Positions 11,770 through 24,060 of a stretch of 64,000 nucleotides of DNA are shown here, in pieces. The position numbers were made by a program, and so were the translations under genes. Source of the stretch: Euborellia annulipes. Lineage: Eukaryota; Arthropoda; Insecta; Dermaptera; Anisolabididae. The notes below the pieces were generated by a model that worked only from the letters and a program-made list of their open reading frames with translations, did not search any database and had not been told where the DNA came from. The stretch lies in assembly GCA_023213315.1 (NCBI GenBank), contig JAKCPI010003285.1:62001-126000 (forward strand), given 5' to 3'. Position 1 is the first letter of the stretch; each line of letters opens with the position of its first letter.

Positions 11770-12260
11770 ATTTAAGTTAGGTACAGTGAGGGAAAATATT
11801 AAGTCCCACCCATGCATTTTTTACTTGTGATTATTTCATTGTTTTTGAAAAAAATTATATATTTTTTAATGGAAACTTTCATGGTTCAAACCTAGAAAAT
11901 TTCCAATAAAAATTTTCACTTTCTTTTATAAAAACAATGAAATAATTACAAGTAGAATACGTATGGGCGGGATTTAATATTGTCCCTCACTGTACCCTCC
12001 CGGACACTCAAAATAAACTTTTGAACAAAATCGGCCAAAAAGTACTAATACTTTACTGATGTACTTTTTCAGTTTTTTTCGATTTTCTCAAAATTTGCTA
12101 ACGATTTTGATTAAAATCCATAAATCAACTATTTTTATATGCTCTTTAAAAAGTATATCAATAAAGTTTTTCGTGAATTTTAATATTTGAGGTACTCTTT
12201 ACTGATGTAGTATTTTAAATTTTTCAAATTCATTTTCCGGCTCCTCCTTCCATAGAGCCT
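11770..12260 (-). repeat. R1 repeat, copy 3, interrupted
   Basis: An R1 segment in reverse orientation ('gttaggtac' ... 'actttactgatgtac' ... 'gattttctcaaaatttgc'). It is split at its 'gttaggtac|cctccc' point by the TA-flanked MITE at 11,784-11,992. Confidence 0.75.
11784..11992. mobile_element. Mariner-type MITE with TA duplication
   Basis: Ends CAGTGAGGGAAAATATTAA and its near-exact reverse complement are flanked by TA on both sides (11,782-83, 11,993-94). Arms of about 80 nt are largely complementary ('acaatgaaataatta'), so transcripts would fold into a hairpin. No ORF. TA duplication and CAGTG ends fit Tc1/mariner MITEs. Confidence 0.85.
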
Positions 12261-13055
12261 TTGTTTAATCCCTATGGGGACTTGCATTTTAATTTCGATT
12301 CAAAAGGCGGTCCCCTTTGAAACTTTTTATTTTTTATTAATTTCATCTTCTTATTTGGAAAAAATCAAATTATCTCAAAATTTGAACGAAACTTATATCC
12401 CTATTTTTAATCAAATTTTTCCTATATCTTTAGACTATTATAATAACAAGTGGCTGCGCCCCTGGACACCCTTGCTCCTGATAGGCACATAACCACAAGG
12501 ACAGGAAGTGAGCCGCTAGCGCTTTATATTATAGTATGATGGTGATAATGATGATAACACTAGCGATCCCAGAGACCCCCCCCCCCTTTGGACAGAAAAA
12601 AATATTGGAAATATAAATATTTGATTTAAAAGTTAATTAAAAAGAATATTAGTAAAATTTTTCGTGAGAATTGTTTGAAGTACACTATACTAATGTACTA
12701 TTTCAGTTTTTTCAAATTCATTTTTCGGCTCTTCCTTCCGTAGAGCCAAAGGCGGATCCAGAGGGGTTTTTCGAGGAATTTTTTTGTCTGGTGTGACTGT
12801 GCTCTTACTTTCAGTAATTTAAAGTTGAATTCTGTAGTTGTTTACCAAATTTTTTATGTCAAAATAGATTTGAACACACGGCCCGACAGGTGATTTTGAG
12901 AGACCCGCTTTTTTTAAATCAGGGACCCTCAAAACGAATATTCATTCCATCAATATCCTCGACATCAAATTTTTGACACGATCGCAATATTATTGAATAC
13001 ATTTTGTTTGCCCTCAAAGGGCCTCCTGGACCAGAGAAAAGCCATTAAAAAACTA
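12261..13055. other. Mosaic of repeat fragments
   Basis: 12,490-12,560 contains 'agcgctttatat' and 'gataatgatgata', shared in reverse with 61,625-61,700. 12,600-12,745 repeats the 'cattttccggctcctcc' block of 12,225. 12,747-12,880 is a truncated copy of the CAAGGGCGGATCC element (see 61,292). No gene. Confidence 0.55.
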
Positions 13056-13059
13056 AATA

Positions 13060-13360
13060 AGTAGCCCAATATCAGTAAAGTACCAGTACTTTTAGGGCGA
13101 TTTTGATCAAAAGCTTATTTTTACGCCTCAGGGGGGTACCTAACTTAAATATAAACCTTGTAGCTCATTTCCTTCAGGCTTAAAAATGTCCACACAGACA
13201 CAAAGACAGACACACACACAGACCAATTTGCGGGACCCACTTTTTTTGGACTTGGGGACCTCAAAACATGTATTTTCATCGAAATCTCGACATCGAATTT
13301 TTGACAAGATCGCAATACTTTCTCTCTATATATTTCATATAAAGGGTAAGAGAAAGTGAA
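13060..13360 (+). repeat. R1 repeat, copy 4 (3' part)
   Basis: 'agtaaagtaccagtac', the 'ccacacagacacaaag' tract and 'ctctctatatatttcat' follow the R1 order; the 5' half is absent. Confidence 0.75.
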
Positions 13361-15132
13361 ATTGAAATTTTATTAATTATTATTATTTTTATTAATTTAT
13401 TTGTTATAAAAATGCTATGCTATCTATTGTTGAAAAGGGATGGTTTGGTTGCCAAGGTATTTAAATCTTAGCTCGGATTATTCGTAGCATTTCACATATT
13501 GATAATATTTCTTTTAAAAGGGGTGGGAGCTTTGACCCAAATTTTTATATCATTTGATAATGTTTCTGTACGATCATTTACTTATTAATATAATAAATAG
13601 TGACGTCACTCGTTAAGTTATCATGCAATCTGTTATATGAATTAGAACTTTTTTATTCATGGAATATCTAGATGTCAGAATGATTTCAAAAGAAGAAACG
13701 GAAAGTGTTACCCAAAGCGTAAATCACAAACGATCCCTTTGGTGTGATCACGAACGATCCCTTTGGTGTGAAACAATAGGGTTTTGTAGTTGGGGCTGCA
13801 AGAGCAATCACCAACCATCTGTTTAGAGGTATTGTTTGATGATCTCAGCCATTTAGTGAAATGAAATGAAAAGATGATTTTGATCAAAGTACAATGAGTT
13901 TCACAAGTCCATTTCTGATCTTTTTATTTATCAATACTTCGAGCATGAATTTTTTCAAATTAAAGAATATTTTAAAGAATACATATTTTCCATTAAAATT
14001 AGCAAATTTTAAAATAATTTTCTTAACGGCTTAAACGATTTCCCCTATGCAGTTTTTTGTTTTCATCATTCTAATAAATAAATTTACAAAAGTTTTTATA
14101 AACTTTAATTATCTAGTTTTTCATTTTACTCATACTAAAAAGTAATTGATTTAATTTTAAAATTATATTAAAAAAATATAATTAGTTAGCTTATTGAAAA
14201 GGGGTGGTTTCTACAGAGGGTTGCAAGTTTCAAGAAATAATCTCCGGGCTTTTGTTGCACTCCACTCTCTTGTATTTGTATTTGTAGCGCCTTGACAAAC
14301 AGCAAGGATGTTCATTTACCGTATTTATACCATATGTCGGGTATTGTGCCAAGGCAAGCGGTAAAATGTTAAATGTTATTAACCGTATGCTAAAATGCGC
14401 AAATAGAGTTTGCACAAAAGGAGAAGCTAAATAGAGACCTGACAGCCACCCTGCCACCCTGTTCATTAGAAGAATTTAATATTTTCAAGCTCTAATAGAG
14501 TTCTAATTGTCTTTTTAATAAATTCCCTAAATTAAAATATCTTTTTTTTTTTCTTATATTTTATATAAATTTATTTATTTATTTATATAAATTTATTTTC
14601 TTATATTTTATATAAATTCTTTAACTTTCGACTTGTTCACTAAAATATACGATTTTAACCACACAGTTGATTAATGCATCAGAGAGGAAAGAGAGTACAA
14701 TAAAAACCTTAGATCGGGCAAATCGTGACAAGGTATTCAACAGGTGTGAGCATTATTTAAAATTGTTAGCTTATATATTAAAAAGCTGATTAGATGACCG
14801 TATTAACCCAGATAAGCCGAAGAAATTTTTTCTTTTAAATTTCAAAAATTTCAATTTAATTCATTAGCTATATTCATTAAATAAGCTTTAAAGTAAATAT
14901 TAAAAAAACACACAATTTAATTTCTATATGTTTTATTGTTTAACATAGTGCAAAGTTATTAAAAACACATTTCTGAAAGTAGTAAATACGTAGGCCTATA
15001 TTAAAGCTAAAGGCTAATTAAAGCTAACTTTTATGGTGAAATTTATTTTATTTAATTTATTTTGTATGCAATCCAACAATATATCAAGTTGGTCGTTTTC
15101 TTAGAACATTACCCCTGCAACGAATGTGCTTT
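13361..15132. other. Non-coding AT-rich stretch
   Basis: A 24-bp block with 'acgatccctttggtgtga' occurs twice in tandem near 13,733. A GC-moderate patch at 14,225-14,465 has a 78-codon minus-strand ORF with no recognised similarity. Nothing else seen. Confidence 0.55.
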
Positions 15133-15140
15133 TTCTGAGG

Positions 15141-15378
15141 CATTGGCATAGCCAGAAATTTTTGATGGGGGGATCAAGAAATTTTTTTCAAAAATTTAAT
15201 ATTATTTTAGGCTATTTATAAATCATTTTGGTTTTTTTTTTTTTAGCTAGAGTAAATTATTATATTTTACTTTCTCTAACCCTATGTGAAATATAATTTG
15301 TATTAAATATCTAGTCATGGCTTGGGTCCCATGGGGGGGGGGGTTGAACCCCCAAAACCCCCCCTGGCTACGCCTATG
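15141..15378. mobile_element. hAT-like MITE with perfect target duplication
   Basis: CATTGGCATAGCCAG at the left and CTGGCTACGCCTATG at the right are inverted (13 of 15), flanked by an exact 8-bp TTCTGAGG (15,133-40 and 15,379-86). A G run and C run lie just inside the right end. No ORF. Confidence 0.85.
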
Positions 15379-15917
15379 TTCTGAGGTGCAAACCTATCTT
15401 ATCTTGAGTTTTTTCTTGATTTGACTACCGCCCTTTCGATTTCTTTGGTTTCTTGTAAGATTGCAAGATTGAAATTGCGATCTTTCTTCAAAAAGCCACC
15501 TCTTTCATTTTACCCTGGCCATTCGGGGGTAGAAGCCAGTTATTATTTATCGCAACATCCAAAAGATGGTTAAATTATTACAACTAATTAAATTATTATT
15601 ATAAACTCCTTTTTGAAATGTGTTTTTAATAAAGAAAAATACAATTTCTTTCCCCGAATACAAGTTCTTCTGTATATAAGGTTATATTTTGATCAGCCGG
15701 ATCAACACCGCCCATCTATTTATTTTAGTATAAATTAATCCTGGCTGTTTTATGAATTTTCGAGACATTTTTTAAATGAATAACTCGTAATATTTTGTAA
15801 AGAGTAAACTGGATTGCTATTTGACGCTATAGTAACCACATTGTCTTTCCAATTTGGGGTAAATCATTTTTTTTCTGTAGATTCTGAATCAAAATCCTCT
15901 TTTTCCTAAGTCTTTCC

Positions 15918-15970
15918 TAGGTCTTCGGACCTTATGCACCCATTCCAAAAAAAAAAAAAAAAAAAAAAAG
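15918..15970 (+). mobile_element. LINE 3' end stub with poly-A
   Basis: 'aggtcttcggacc', 'ttatgcacccattcc' and a poly-A of over 20 match the 3' end of the LINE at 39,570-40,409, where the same sequence precedes its poly-A on the minus strand. This is a severely 5'-truncated copy of the same family; upstream homology fades within about 20 bp. Confidence 0.75.
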
Positions 15971-16094
15971 TGTCCAGAGCTTTAGCAAAAGTGCAAAGCC
16001 TAAAAATTAAAAAATAATTTAATTATTACTATATATTTAAGTTATATTGAAATAAAAAAAAGACAAAAAGATGGTGGATTGTCCTAGCGTTCTA

Positions 16095-17134
16095 TATATG
16101 GACCCTGTTATGCAAATGTGTGTCAAAGGCCAAAAAAATTCAAAATTGAGTTAAGCATGGAATGAGGTTGTGTTTATATGTGGGGTTTCACTGGGTAATG
16201 TGAGTAAAAACAAAGAATATATATTATACTCGATATATTTCTAAAAACCTACACCGCAATCTCTAAACTTAATTAAGCATGGAATATTGTTTCAAATGCT
16301 ACAATTAATGATATTTTTATGAAATATGTCCTAAAAAAATTTATATTTAATGTAAAAGCTTAAAATTATTTTTACAATATTTCAATGCAAGATTTTCATT
16401 TTGCAAAAATGATTCATGTACCTAACACGTTGTTTTTTATGATGTTAACAACCAATAAAAACTTATTTAACCTATATTATATATTGTTTACCTTAAATAA
16501 ACCAAAATCCTTTTTTGTGAAAAATGAGAAAATTTTCTCTGAATTCGTAGATGTCAAAATTTAATTTTTTGATATTAATCCTGATAATGAAGATGAGGAT
16601 CAGTGCGATTTAGAAAAGACAACAAAATAAATAATATTAAGCCAATTTCATTATAACTTTGATTTACTGTTGCCATGTTCACTTCCATTCAGGAATTAAT
16701 TGATGAGAAAATTTTGTTATCACTTTGTATTTAATTTTAAAATATTAATACTATTTAAAATTTATTAATGTAATTTTGATAAAAAGTTTCTATGCTAAAT
16801 ATAACCATAAAAGAACTTTAATAATATCTCAGTTTTAATTTTTGAATTATAACCTAAAATTATTTTATTAATATAAATAGTGCATAGATTAATTTGCAAT
16901 CAAGAGACTTTGAGCATTGTTACAAATATATATTGGACTTAGAGAATTTTTCAAAAATAATTTTTTATATTTTATTGTTTTTCTCTAAATTAGTCATTTT
17001 TACTTGCAAAATTGAAAAAAAAAAATGATATATAATCTAATCAAAACAATTTAAATCAGAAAAACTTTAATGTTGATTTTCTCAAAACTCGATGCCTGGC
17101 ACTTGACACACATTTGCATAACAGGGTCCATATA
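16095..17134. mobile_element. 1-kb inverted-repeat DNA element
   Basis: 'tatatggaccctgttatgc' followed by 'aaatgtgtgtcaa' at the left end recurs exactly in reverse complement at the right end (over 30 bp). Flanking TA dinucleotides give no longer duplication. The interior is AT-rich with short ORFs only. 'agggtcctatata' near 17,480 is a related end outside. Confidence 0.75.
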
Positions 17135-19010
17135 GGACCCTTATATTCAACAAGCAAAATATATAAATAAATAAGAAATTATACTAATTTTAAGATTTGT
17201 TATTAAAAATACTATTAATCATGAATATAATTTTGTCATAAAACTTTAAATTAAATAAAAAATAATGAAGTAGATTATCTTACAAAATTAATTTGGAGGT
17301 CATACATTTTGAAGCACTAGAAAAGCTCTTTAGAAAATAATTTTTTATCTATCATAAACTAAATAAATTTTCAAATAAAAAATATACAGTGTATTTAGAG
17401 GTATTAAAGATTAAAATATCAGAAGCTCATCAAAGAATATTTAAAAGAAATACTTTGAAAAAATTATTTAAAAAAATTTGTAGGGTCCTATATATAGGAC
17501 GCCAGGCTTATCTAGATTAATACAATAGTTATTTTTTGAAATATTTTACAAACATTCAATTTATGATGTATATATGTATGAGTGTGGTTGGGGGATTAAA
17601 GAGAGGTATTCTTGGTTATTCCAAGATCAAGTAACTCATTAGTTAATTAAATTCATCCCCCAATTTTCAGACAATTACAATGTTTGGTTCTTAAGATATT
17701 AAATTAAATCCTCCAATTAAGCATATTGGTACTTGTATGGGGTTAAGATGAATAGCAGGGAATCTCACATGGGCCAAGTCTCAGCTGCTCGATTGCTACC
17801 TGTTGTCAATGGTGTGTAGGTTTTGGGGACTGGCTCTTTTCGAGAGCTCTGGAGAGGATTAACAGCGGCTTTGAGGACCAAGAGGGCTCCCAGAGAGGAA
17901 CTGGCTGCTAATAGCCGCTTTGCCAAAATATTGCTCGAATATTATGTCAAGTACTTTATGAATATTCATATTCACCCACAGGAGATTGAAAGTTTATTAT
18001 TTGTGTTTAAATATTTTTAAGAATCAAGATATAATTAAGGTAAAATAAGAAAATTTTATTTTTGTCTAATACTAATTATTATTAATTTTTTTAAGAGTCC
18101 CGCAACACTTATGGTTTTACTTGCGAAAAATTGCATTGCAAGTAGGTGGGCTAATTTTTTTTGAACAAGTGACAGTTCTTTGTCGACTCTCTGCTCATAA
18201 AAATAATATTACATATATTTTCGCCCTCTAATATAGACGACAGTATAGGTCAGAGTTTAGGAAAATGCGGCCTTGATATAAAATCTAGGTGGCTGATCAG
18301 AAAAACGATTATCAGAACCAGAGATCAGGGCTGCCAGATAAGTTGCAGCATTTGTCTTTTGAAAACAAGCCAATTTCCAATTATTAATTGCAATGCATTT
18401 ATATTAGTATTGATAGTTTTCTTTAAAAATTGCAAAATGGATTTTGAAGATTTCAATTCATTACTCTTGATCTTTCATCCATATTTATATTTTTGAAACT
18501 GAGAGCATATTTTTGCAAAAATATAATTAAGCATCAACCATGTGTGACCTCTCTCATGTTTTATGATATGCTGAGAGGTGAGGTGAGGGAAGGATGGCAT
18601 AAGAAGAATAGAAGAAATGCCACCCTTAGCTAGAGTAACTCGTGATCACCATTCACAAGATGTGAGCCCCTAAGTGAGCCACCATCTCCAGAAAATATAT
18701 TATATATTAAACTTAACATAAGCCAAAACATTTTGTCATAATCAAATTACTAAAGTTCAGGTCCAGTACATTTAACTGTGATCTAATTCTGAATATGAAT
18801 AAGACATTATATTTAAAAAATTGTACACTGTATTAATCTATATTTCTGCAACAAGGCCAGAACCATACCTCTGATTTCCACAATAATAATTTAGATTTAT
18901 TTTCGCAACCTATGATATATACAGTATGTAAGAAGACAAAGGAGTGGCCGGCGGGTACAACTAATTCCAAGTTGGTCAAGCTGAATCGCCTTTCCAATTG
19001 AATTAGCTAG
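17135..19010. other. Non-coding, with a GC-richer island at 17,740-17,935
   Basis: The island holds short open frames (for example from 17,823) and 'gccgctttg' but no recognised motif; it could be a non-coding or first exon of an unseen gene. The remainder shows no features. Confidence 0.45.
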
Positions 19011-20612
19011 TGGGTGGGTCTAGCTCAGGAGCTAAAGAGCTAACTTGCTTGAGTGAATGAATGCTTGTAGACCTCAGCGCAAGGTTTCCGGCCTGTTGAT
19101 CTACAAACGTCATCCGGAATCCGCGATTTTATTAAGCGACTCAACTAAAAACTGTCAAGATCATTGAATTAGCATAAATTCCACCCCACCATCAATCATT
19201 AGATCCTTAATGAAAAAATTCCATCTTCCCCTTAATCCAACTTTTTCATTTTAACCAACTTAAATATTTACGAGTTTATTAATAATTAAAGCTCTTAAAT
19301 TCCGCAGCCACATGGTCTAATGCCCCAAGTTGAGCCAGCTACTTAGATAAACTCTGAATTTGGGTTAAAAGCCCTTGAAATTCTTTTTTTTTTATTATTC
19401 AAAATAGACTAAATAAAAATAATAATATATGCTCGAACAATTTGTCGCAAAGTTTTGTGATTAAACATGGCATTTGGTCAATATTTGGCGGAAAGAAAAA
19501 AAAGAGATATACAGTATTTTTAATAATTATTATAAACAAGGGCTTTTAATTTAAAATTTAAATTATTTTTAATGTTTGTTCCACGAAGTAAATTTTTCAT
19601 GCAATTTACTCTCCTCTTATCTAAGTTCAACTTTTAACTATTCTTGAATCTAATTACTGTTGCTTTTAACTAGCTAATTGTTTTTTTTTTTATTTAATAA
19701 AGTAGATAATGAAACATAAAAAAATTAGACATCCATTCACCCTACGCCTCAAAAATATATTTATCCAATGTCAAATATTTTACTTTATTAATTTGTTAAG
19801 AATGCAATGAAATTGGATTTCATTATTATTGTCTTTTAAACGAGTAGTAGCAATTAAATATGAAAACAGTTAATGACAAATTTGATTAAAATTTAAAAAG
19901 AGAATTTACAATACTAAAGAAAGAGTAGCTGTTATTGAGCAATAAGTTTTCGGGTTGTCGACAGAAGGGACGGGAGGGTGGGGGGGGGGTCTCCCTCAGA
20001 CCCCAGCTATAAATTGGTTCATGAAAAAAAATATTTTCACTAAATTATCTCTCCCTTTTTAAGGCATGACTAAACAAATGTCTTTATTGAAAAATTTAAA
20101 ATCCCAAAAACGAGTAAAAAATTTATATATAGACCTATTTAATTTATCGCTATAATTTATAAGCATTTATTTATGGGGGGGAAATTAGATCGAACTATAC
20201 TATATAAAGAATTATTTTAAAGAAGTATCCATTCAAAATACTAGAATTTTTTGGGTGGGGTGGAATAATATACAGCCCCTGCAAGTTTCTCGGCTGCCAT
20301 GGTTCAGATTATACAAAAATTTTGCTTTTTTTTATAAAGAATTGATAGTTTTTTTTAATTTATTTTAACATTTATCCTTGTTATTTGGAAAAAATCATCT
20401 GATTTTAAACTTTGAAAGAAATTTCTAAGTCAATTTTTAATAAAATTTTCAATAGAAACAGAGTTTTAGAATTTTCTCTTTACATTTCATTTTGAATGTT
20501 TCTTAAAAATACACTGTTGCCGAATTTCTACTTAGATGCCAAGTTTCTTTGATTTCCATACTGAAGTAAATGCCTTTTCTTTGGAGGTCAATCTTTTTAA
20601 AATTTTAAGTTA
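19011..20612. other. Non-coding AT-rich stretch
   Basis: 19,014-19,145 has one A-box-like string (tctagctcaggag) but no B box. A G-rich repeat fragment lies at 19,950-20,020 with a possible partner at 20,270. No gene. Confidence 0.5.
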
Positions 20613-20614
20613 TT

Positions 20615-20815
20615 TGTATGCCGTGGATCAGAGAGAAGTCATTAGCTCCTCGTGCCTAGGGTCCCGGGTTCGCTTCACGGCCCCAATCGAGAAAAATTTA
20701 TTTCATTTGAATTGGCTACCAATCATTTGAAAAAAATAAATAAATAGGGAGGGAGTCTAAATGGCTTAGATGCCTAAAAAGACCTTAAACAAATTAAAAA
20801 AAAAAGATTTTTATT
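20615..20815 (+). repeat. SINE, full-length-like copy
   Basis: The head 'tatgccgtggatcagag' and B-box-like 'cgggttcgcttcacgg' are followed by the shared body 'gagaaaaatttatttcatt', 'gaattggctaccaatc', then 'gaccttaaac' and an A-rich tail. This is the only copy here with head and tail joined, which links the tRNA-like heads with the tails elsewhere. Confidence 0.75.
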
Positions 20816-20977
20816 AGCAATAGATGTTCTTCTCGTAACAAAATAAAATAAATACATGTAAATAAAATTAAAATAATTATATTAATTCAAAAAAGAGCTG
20901 TTTATTATGTGTAGAATTTTATTATGTGATTTATGTGTCGGACCCATAGTTTTGAATAAGGCGCTTGCTCTAATGTC

Positions 20978-21221
20978 CAGTGGCGTCATTTGGGGGGGGG
21001 GGGGCAGGGGGGCATTTGCCCCCAAGGGCTCTGATTTTTATAAAATTTTATTATTCTAAATAAAATACTCCAAAATACATCTACGAGTATACAAACTGTA
21101 CAAAATTAATCAATTAATTAAATTAAATATGTTTTGGCCAAATTTGAGTACTCATTTGTAAGTAAATTTTAAGAAAAAAAAAATGTTTGCCCCCCAAGAA
21201 AAAGTTGAAATGACGCCACTG
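20978..21221. mobile_element. hAT-like MITE with perfect target duplication
   Basis: CAGTGGCGTCATTT and AAATGACGCCACTG are exact inverted ends, flanked by CTAATGTC at 20,970-77 and 21,222-29. G and C runs lie inside the ends. No ORF. Related end sequence occurs at 25,544. Confidence 0.9.
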
Positions 21222-22185
21222 CTAATGTCTTTAAGCTTACAAGTTAGAGAGAAAGCTCTCAGTCACAATTCTAGCAAATGGAGACTTTTGGCTGTTACAG
21301 ATAAAACCTATAAAACAAGTTTGGACTACTCACTGTAAATTATTTGAACACATTTTAAACGTTTCCCTATCTTGAATATAAATTTTGGGCCGCATCTCTA
21401 GTATCTAGTAATAAATAAAAATATATAATATTTATTTTTGAATTAAAAAAACGATTACCAATTTCTGCTTTTTATTTTTTTCCGGTCCAAAAACAAAAAA
21501 TGTTTTCCCGTCATCAGTCAAGCTCTATAAATATCATGCTCCATTTTAGACATTTAATTTCCCACCGTGAGGAAAAATCTTAAGGAGACCTCATGGAATT
21601 ATTTATGAAGGTTACACAAACACACACAGGCCTACTTTCATGCGTTATCAATCATTATTATCTTAATGAAAAAATTTCCTTTTTCTAGAACAAAATAAAA
21701 CTTAAGAGATTTCAAACTCTCCATCAAATAAACTCTGGAAAGAAACTTTTAATTCTCACTTGAAGAAATCTTTTCTTAATTCATTATTATATATTTCTAT
21801 ATAATCGCAGACAATATTTGCCAGCCCTGATTTGTTTTGGAAAAGACAAATTGCATTGTGCAGTGGGTGCGAATTTCAAATGACATTATTATAATTACAC
21901 GTTTTACGCCCTATTATATAATAATCATAAATAACATTTTATTGTTTACGCAAGGTATAAGACAACAAATCAAAAAGCACGAATTAATAAACCGATCAAA
22001 GCTAAAACTCTATATTTTTTAATACTTTAGCACTCTCGCTATGAGATTATTTATTATTATTATAATTAGCATAATTAGGTGTCTATTAATGATAAAATTG
22101 GAAAATGTGTGACGTCACATCAGGGGGGAGGGATTTTTAAAAATGTGACAACCTGTGACAAGGACGGGGGGAGGGGTTAAAAAGT
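21222..22185. other. Non-coding stretch
   Basis: AT-rich; a 'gtgacgtcaca' block with G-rich flanks at 22,108-22,200 resembles a transposon end, but its partner is not seen. Confidence 0.5.
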
Positions 22186-22189
22186 CTTG

Positions 22190-22500
22190 AAATTCGTGTG
22201 ATGTAATTTATTGGGCCCCTTAGGGATGAAAATTACTAATATTAATAGATTTGTTCATACATGACGTCATCAGGGTGCAAAATAGTAAGAATTGTCTTTT
22301 CGCCATGTTAAAGAGAGGACAAATTTGAAATTTTCATGTCGTCTCAAAAAGTCACTTTTGCTACAAAATGAAATTTTATATCATAGGTATCGGGTTTTTG
22401 ATTGTATCTAATTGTACTTTGATTAAACTTTTCATTAAAATCGGTCCAGCAGAGAAACCTGTAGCTTTGTCTAAAAATTTGAAAATTGCAGTAAAAAATG
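22190..22500 (+). repeat. R2 repeat, right-arm-like copy
   Basis: 'gatgaaaattactaatatta', 'acgtcatcagggtgc', 'aaaaagtcacttttgc' and 'aaacctgtagctttgtc' match the right arm of the R2 foldback (24,061-25,425) in order. It abuts R1 directly at 22,505. Confidence 0.8.
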
Positions 22501-22504
22501 AAAA

Positions 22505-22990
22505 AAATCTGGTGTGACTGTCGCACAGCACACAACTTTCTCTTACCTTCGGTAATCGAAAGTTGTGTTCTGTGCTTGTCACACCAGATTTTTCGTGTCG
22601 ACATATATTTAGTTTCCGCCAATATACTCGTATTAGAATTCAAGATATAAAATTTATAAACAGAAAAATATTTATATTTTGTTACCATGGCAACCATTTC
22701 TCCTCTTTCCCTATGAAGTACAAGAGTAAAGTGTGCTTCAAACAATTTTGAGACCCAAATGAGAATATACATTTGAAAGAGCATCTAAAAAATAATTGAT
22801 TTTTGAATTTTAATCAAAATCGTTAGAGTCAATTTTGAGAAAATCGAAAAAAAACTGAAAAAGCACATCAGTAAAGTACTAGTACTCTTTTGCTGATTTT
22901 GATTAAAAGCTTATTTTCAGGAGGGTACAAAACTTAAATATAGTATAATACTCTATATATATCAACATATATAGGTAAGAGAAAGTAAAA
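22505..22990 (+). repeat. R1 repeat, copy 5, with palindromic end
   Basis: It starts with a hairpin of about 84 nt: 'ctggtgtgact', 'cacagcacac', 'aactttctcttacc', loop 'ttcgg', then the complement ending 'gtcacaccag'. The ordinary R1 order follows to 'tatagg'. The palindrome appears to be the R1 terminus. Confidence 0.8.
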
Positions 22991-23755
22991 AATCATATTT
23001 TTCTCTCCCCCTTTGTAAATAATTCGTTTTTATTTCCTAAAAAGCAACACAAATGACCAACTCTTGAATGAATTTTTTGATTAATCACTACAAAATTTCT
23101 CTAAATTGCAATATGATTTATTTCTATGGAGATTTTATACAGTCTGCTGTCTGCTCTGGAGTAATTAATCTAAAAATCCATCAGTGAGTTTGTCAATTGG
23201 GTAGCCTACCTTCCAGTAAGCAAACTCACGCCACTCTCATGGGGAAGAGATAACGAATTACAAATTCTCTTCTATCCTCTGAAATTCAGTGTAATTGCAA
23301 CCCCTGTGAATTTGTTTTTCCGCCCCTTTTTCTACTTCTAAAGAATTTCAAGAGTGGCCTCAATATAATTTTTTATTGTCAAGCCAGCACTTCGGATTTC
23401 ACGTCTAGGCCATCTCCCAAGCTATAAAAAATTTGGCTTTATTGTTGGTCCTTCGGGGCACTCCGTCCTTGCGACCAATCAACCCAAAATGTTTGTTATC
23501 TTATTGATAATCTTTTTAAAAATTCTGGGATTTAAAATTAATTTTTATTTAAATAACATAAACGCTTAAAAATTTGCAATCCAAATGGAGCACTACTTAG
23601 TAATTCAGTTTGTTAATATAAAAGAAATACATTATTCATAGCAAATGGCTGTATATCATTTGATCCCCTTTTAAATAACATCTATAGTACAATGAAATAT
23701 TCTAGGAGTTTTAATATTATAAAAGTATGTAAACTAAATTTTAATAGCCTTTGAA
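22991..23755. other. Non-coding stretch
   Basis: A small hairpin (gtgagtttg/caaactcac) lies at 23,183-23,230; 23,390-23,490 is GC-moderate. No recognised gene. Confidence 0.55.
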
Positions 23756-23759
23756 TATA

Positions 23760-23828
23760 AATCAAGAGTCGCGGGAGCGACACGTCGCCGAGCAAGGAAA
23801 AAGCAAAAGAAAGCAAAGAAATTCTTAA
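23760..23828 (+). repeat. S65 repeat, copy 2
   Basis: Matches 3,412 and 59,448 almost base for base, with one change in the hairpin (gcgacac). Here and at 59,448 it lies upstream of an R2 unit. Confidence 0.75.
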
Positions 23829-23844
23829 TATACACTGTTTTAAA

Positions 23845-24060
23845 GGAAGATTTTTGAGAAACTTTTCTCTTTCTGGGCGAATATCTCAAAAAAATTTTAA
23901 GATAAGGTATTGAACCCATATTTTTTATATTAAACTAGAATAAATAAGGATTCTTTTAAGCACAAATTCAAAAAAAAAAGTTCCAGTCCCAAAAAGAATG
24001 GCAGAGGTCAAAAGTTAAGTCTCTTACTTTTTCCTTTTTTTTTTCTTCCCTTTTTTCCTT
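23845..24060 (+). repeat. R2-associated left flank
   Basis: 'gagaaacttttctctttctg', 'gggcgaat' and 'actagaataaataaggat' also occur at 59,645-59,760 ahead of the other R2 copy, so the R2 unit is longer than the foldback arms. Confidence 0.65.

Noticed and set aside
19013..19145. tRNA-like segment (tctagctcaggag)
   Set aside because: No B box and no acceptor pairing.
22344..22784. 146-codon minus-strand frame as a protein gene
   Set aside because: It spans the junction of two dispersed repeats (R2 and R1) and includes a palindrome; similar partial frames occur in other repeat copies.
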